A DNA stretch of 7,519 bases from a bacterium (GTDB lineage: Bacteria; UBA8248). The translations under genes and the position numbers were made by a program. The notes under the pieces were generated by a model. That model worked only from the letters and a program-made list of their open reading frames with translations, ran no database searches and had not been told where the DNA came from. Shown here one piece after another: positions 6,950 through 7,519 of the stretch (position 1 is the stretch's first letter; every line of letters starts with the position of its first letter). Location of the stretch: contig JAQBZT010000147.1 of assembly GCA_027622355.1 (NCBI GenBank), forward strand, positions 1 to 7,519, read 5' to 3'.

Positions 6950-7348
6950 GTGGGCGATGAGAAAAAGTACGGCGCGAAGATGATCGAGGAGGCGCGGCTC
7001 GAGGCGGTGCCCAATCCATCTCCCGATCGGGACTACGTGATCGACTTCAGTATCCCCGAATTCACCTGCCTATGCCCGATCAGCGGCTTTCCCGATTTCG
7101 CGACCATGCGCATCCGGTACATCCCGGGAACGCAAATCGTCGAGCTCAAATCGCTCAAGCTCTACATCAATCGTTTCCGCGACCAGTCACTTTTCCACGA
7201 GCAGGCCGTGAACCGGATACTGGACGATCTGGTGGCAGTCTGCGCCCCCAAGTGGGTCTGGGTCGAGGGCGATTTCAACGTCCGGGGAAACATCAAGACC
7301 AAAATCCGCGCCATGCACGGCGAGCGCCCCCCCGGCGTTCCGGACTAG
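6950..7348 (+). CDS. queF: NADPH-dependent 7-cyano-7-deazaguanine (preQ0) reductase, unimodular type
   Basis: QueF reduces the nitrile of preQ0 to the aminomethyl of preQ1, a late cytoplasmic step in queuosine tRNA modification. From the GTG at 6950 the protein has 132 residues. The key residues are all present: Cys42 (EFTCLCP) for the thioimide intermediate, Asp49 (GFPDF), His83-Glu84 (LFHE) for preQ0 recognition, and the QueF NADPH motif ELKSLKLY at 65-72. The spacings Cys42 to Asp49 (7) and Cys42 to Glu84 (42) equal those of Bacillus subtilis QueF (Cys55, Asp62, Glu97). It is the one-domain YkvM type, not the bimodular E. coli type, and is shorter than the B. subtilis enzyme (165 residues), mainly at the C-terminus after GNIKTK. 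GTG at 6917 would give 143 residues. It sits 29 bp after the dehydrogenase. No preQ1 riboswitch can precede it there. No other queuosine gene is in view. Confidence 0.94.
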   Translation: MGDEKKYGAKMIEEARLEAVPNPSPDRDYVIDFSIPEFTCLCPISGFPDFATMRIRYIPGTQIVELKSLKLYINRFRDQSLFHEQAVNRILDDLVAVCAPKWVWVEGDFNVRGNIKTKIRAMHGERPPGVPD

Positions 7349-7384
7349 GCTGGCACGCTCCTCTCCAGAATTTCTCTCGAGGAT

Positions 7385-7414
7385 TTGACTCCCTCCGGCC
7401 ACACCCCGAATAAT
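7385..7414 (+). promoter_or_regulatory. Sigma70-like promoter for the last gene
   Basis: TTGACT (7385-7390; 5 of 6 to TTGACA) and AATAAT (7409-7414; 5 of 6 to TATAAT) are separated by 18 bases. It is the best promoter match seen in the window and lies in the gap after queF, in the right orientation. Transcription would start near 7421, giving a leader of about 75 nt before the ATG at 7496. An alternative -10 frame (TAATAG, 7411-7416) is poorer. Prediction from sequence only. Confidence 0.6.
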
Positions 7415-7451
7415 AGACCCCGTATCGTCTGACAAATATGAATCTGACCCA

Positions 7452-7480
7452 CCCCCTTTCCTGGGGGCAGGGATGACCCC
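7452..7480 (+). promoter_or_regulatory. G/C hairpin with competing pairing in the leader of the last gene
   Basis: CCCCC (7452-7456) can pair with GGGGG (7463-7467) around a six-base loop. The same G-run can instead pair with CCCC (7477-7480), a few bases before the GGAGG ribosome site (7486-7490). The two pairings exclude each other, so the leader could in principle switch, but short G/C runs do this by chance. I do not see the conserved core of the known SAH riboswitch. No T-run makes either form a terminator. Confidence 0.3.
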
Positions 7481-7495
7481 AACGCGGAGGTTTTC

Positions 7496-7519
7496 ATGGC
7501 GGACTACAAAGTGGCGGGA
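7496..7519 (+). CDS. ahcY: Start of a gene, probably S-adenosylhomocysteine hydrolase, cut by the window end
   Basis: An ATG at 7496 follows GGAGG (7486-7490) with five bases between, and a promoter and leader lie upstream, so this is a real gene start. Only eight codons are visible, MADYKVAG. That matches the usual opening of adenosylhomocysteinase (M-x-DYKV-x, followed in the family by a SLADWGRKEI-like stretch), which splits S-adenosylhomocysteine into adenosine and homocysteine in the methyl cycle. Eight residues are too few to be sure; the next 15 codons would settle it. Confidence 0.5.

Noticed and set aside
5754..7019. 421-residue minus-strand open frame opposite the dehydrogenase
   Set aside because: It is the complement of an intact MDR dehydrogenase, shows no domain, and is low-complexity in Arg, Asp, His and Ala.
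7377..7400. GAGG/CCTC inverted repeat around the -35 of the last gene as an operator or as a queF terminator
   Set aside because: Only four base pairs, no extension outward and no T-run; expected by chance in GC-rich sequence.

Overview
The window (7,519 bp) is GC-rich and reads almost entirely left to right. It looks like ordinary chromosome from a diderm (Gram-negative) bacterium. The evidence is a two-gene RND efflux pump, which needs an inner membrane, a periplasm and an outer membrane. GGAGG-type ribosome sites, a canonical Rho-independent terminator and a sigma70-like promoter fit a bacterium. Codon use is strongly G/C at third positions. An environmental or uncultured lineage near the Proteobacteria is plausible, but nothing here fixes the phylum. 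I see no insertion sequence, integrase, tRNA, rRNA, CRISPR array or phage gene.

Layout. (1) 1-536: the C-terminal half of a 2-oxoacid dehydrogenase E1 beta subunit, closed by a strong terminator at 566-596. (2) 632-1075: a small stand-alone VOC (glyoxalase-fold) protein with a full metal site. (3) 1150-5696: an efflux operon, a periplasmic adaptor with a TTG start followed by an RND permease, joined by an ATGA overlap. No outer-membrane channel gene is in view. (4) 5820-6920: a zinc-dependent medium-chain alcohol dehydrogenase with both zinc sites. (5) 6950-7348: a compact one-domain QueF (preQ0 reductase, queuosine biosynthesis), starting just after the dehydrogenase and probably co-transcribed with it. 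(6) 7349-7519: an intergenic region with a good promoter match and a structured leader of about 75 nt, then the first eight codons of a gene that resembles S-adenosylhomocysteine hydrolase.

How the genes relate. The adaptor and permease form one machine. Dehydrogenase and queF are close enough to share a transcript but have no obvious common pathway. The E1 beta gene, the VOC gene and the last gene belong to separate units. All complete genes are intact, and no frameshift was seen.

I did not find a clearly novel system. The points most worth a second look are the promoter-plus-leader before the last gene, the permease's TM10 Asn-Asp in place of the AcrB lysine, the dehydrogenase's unusual cofactor loop and possible third zinc ligand, and the very short QueF.
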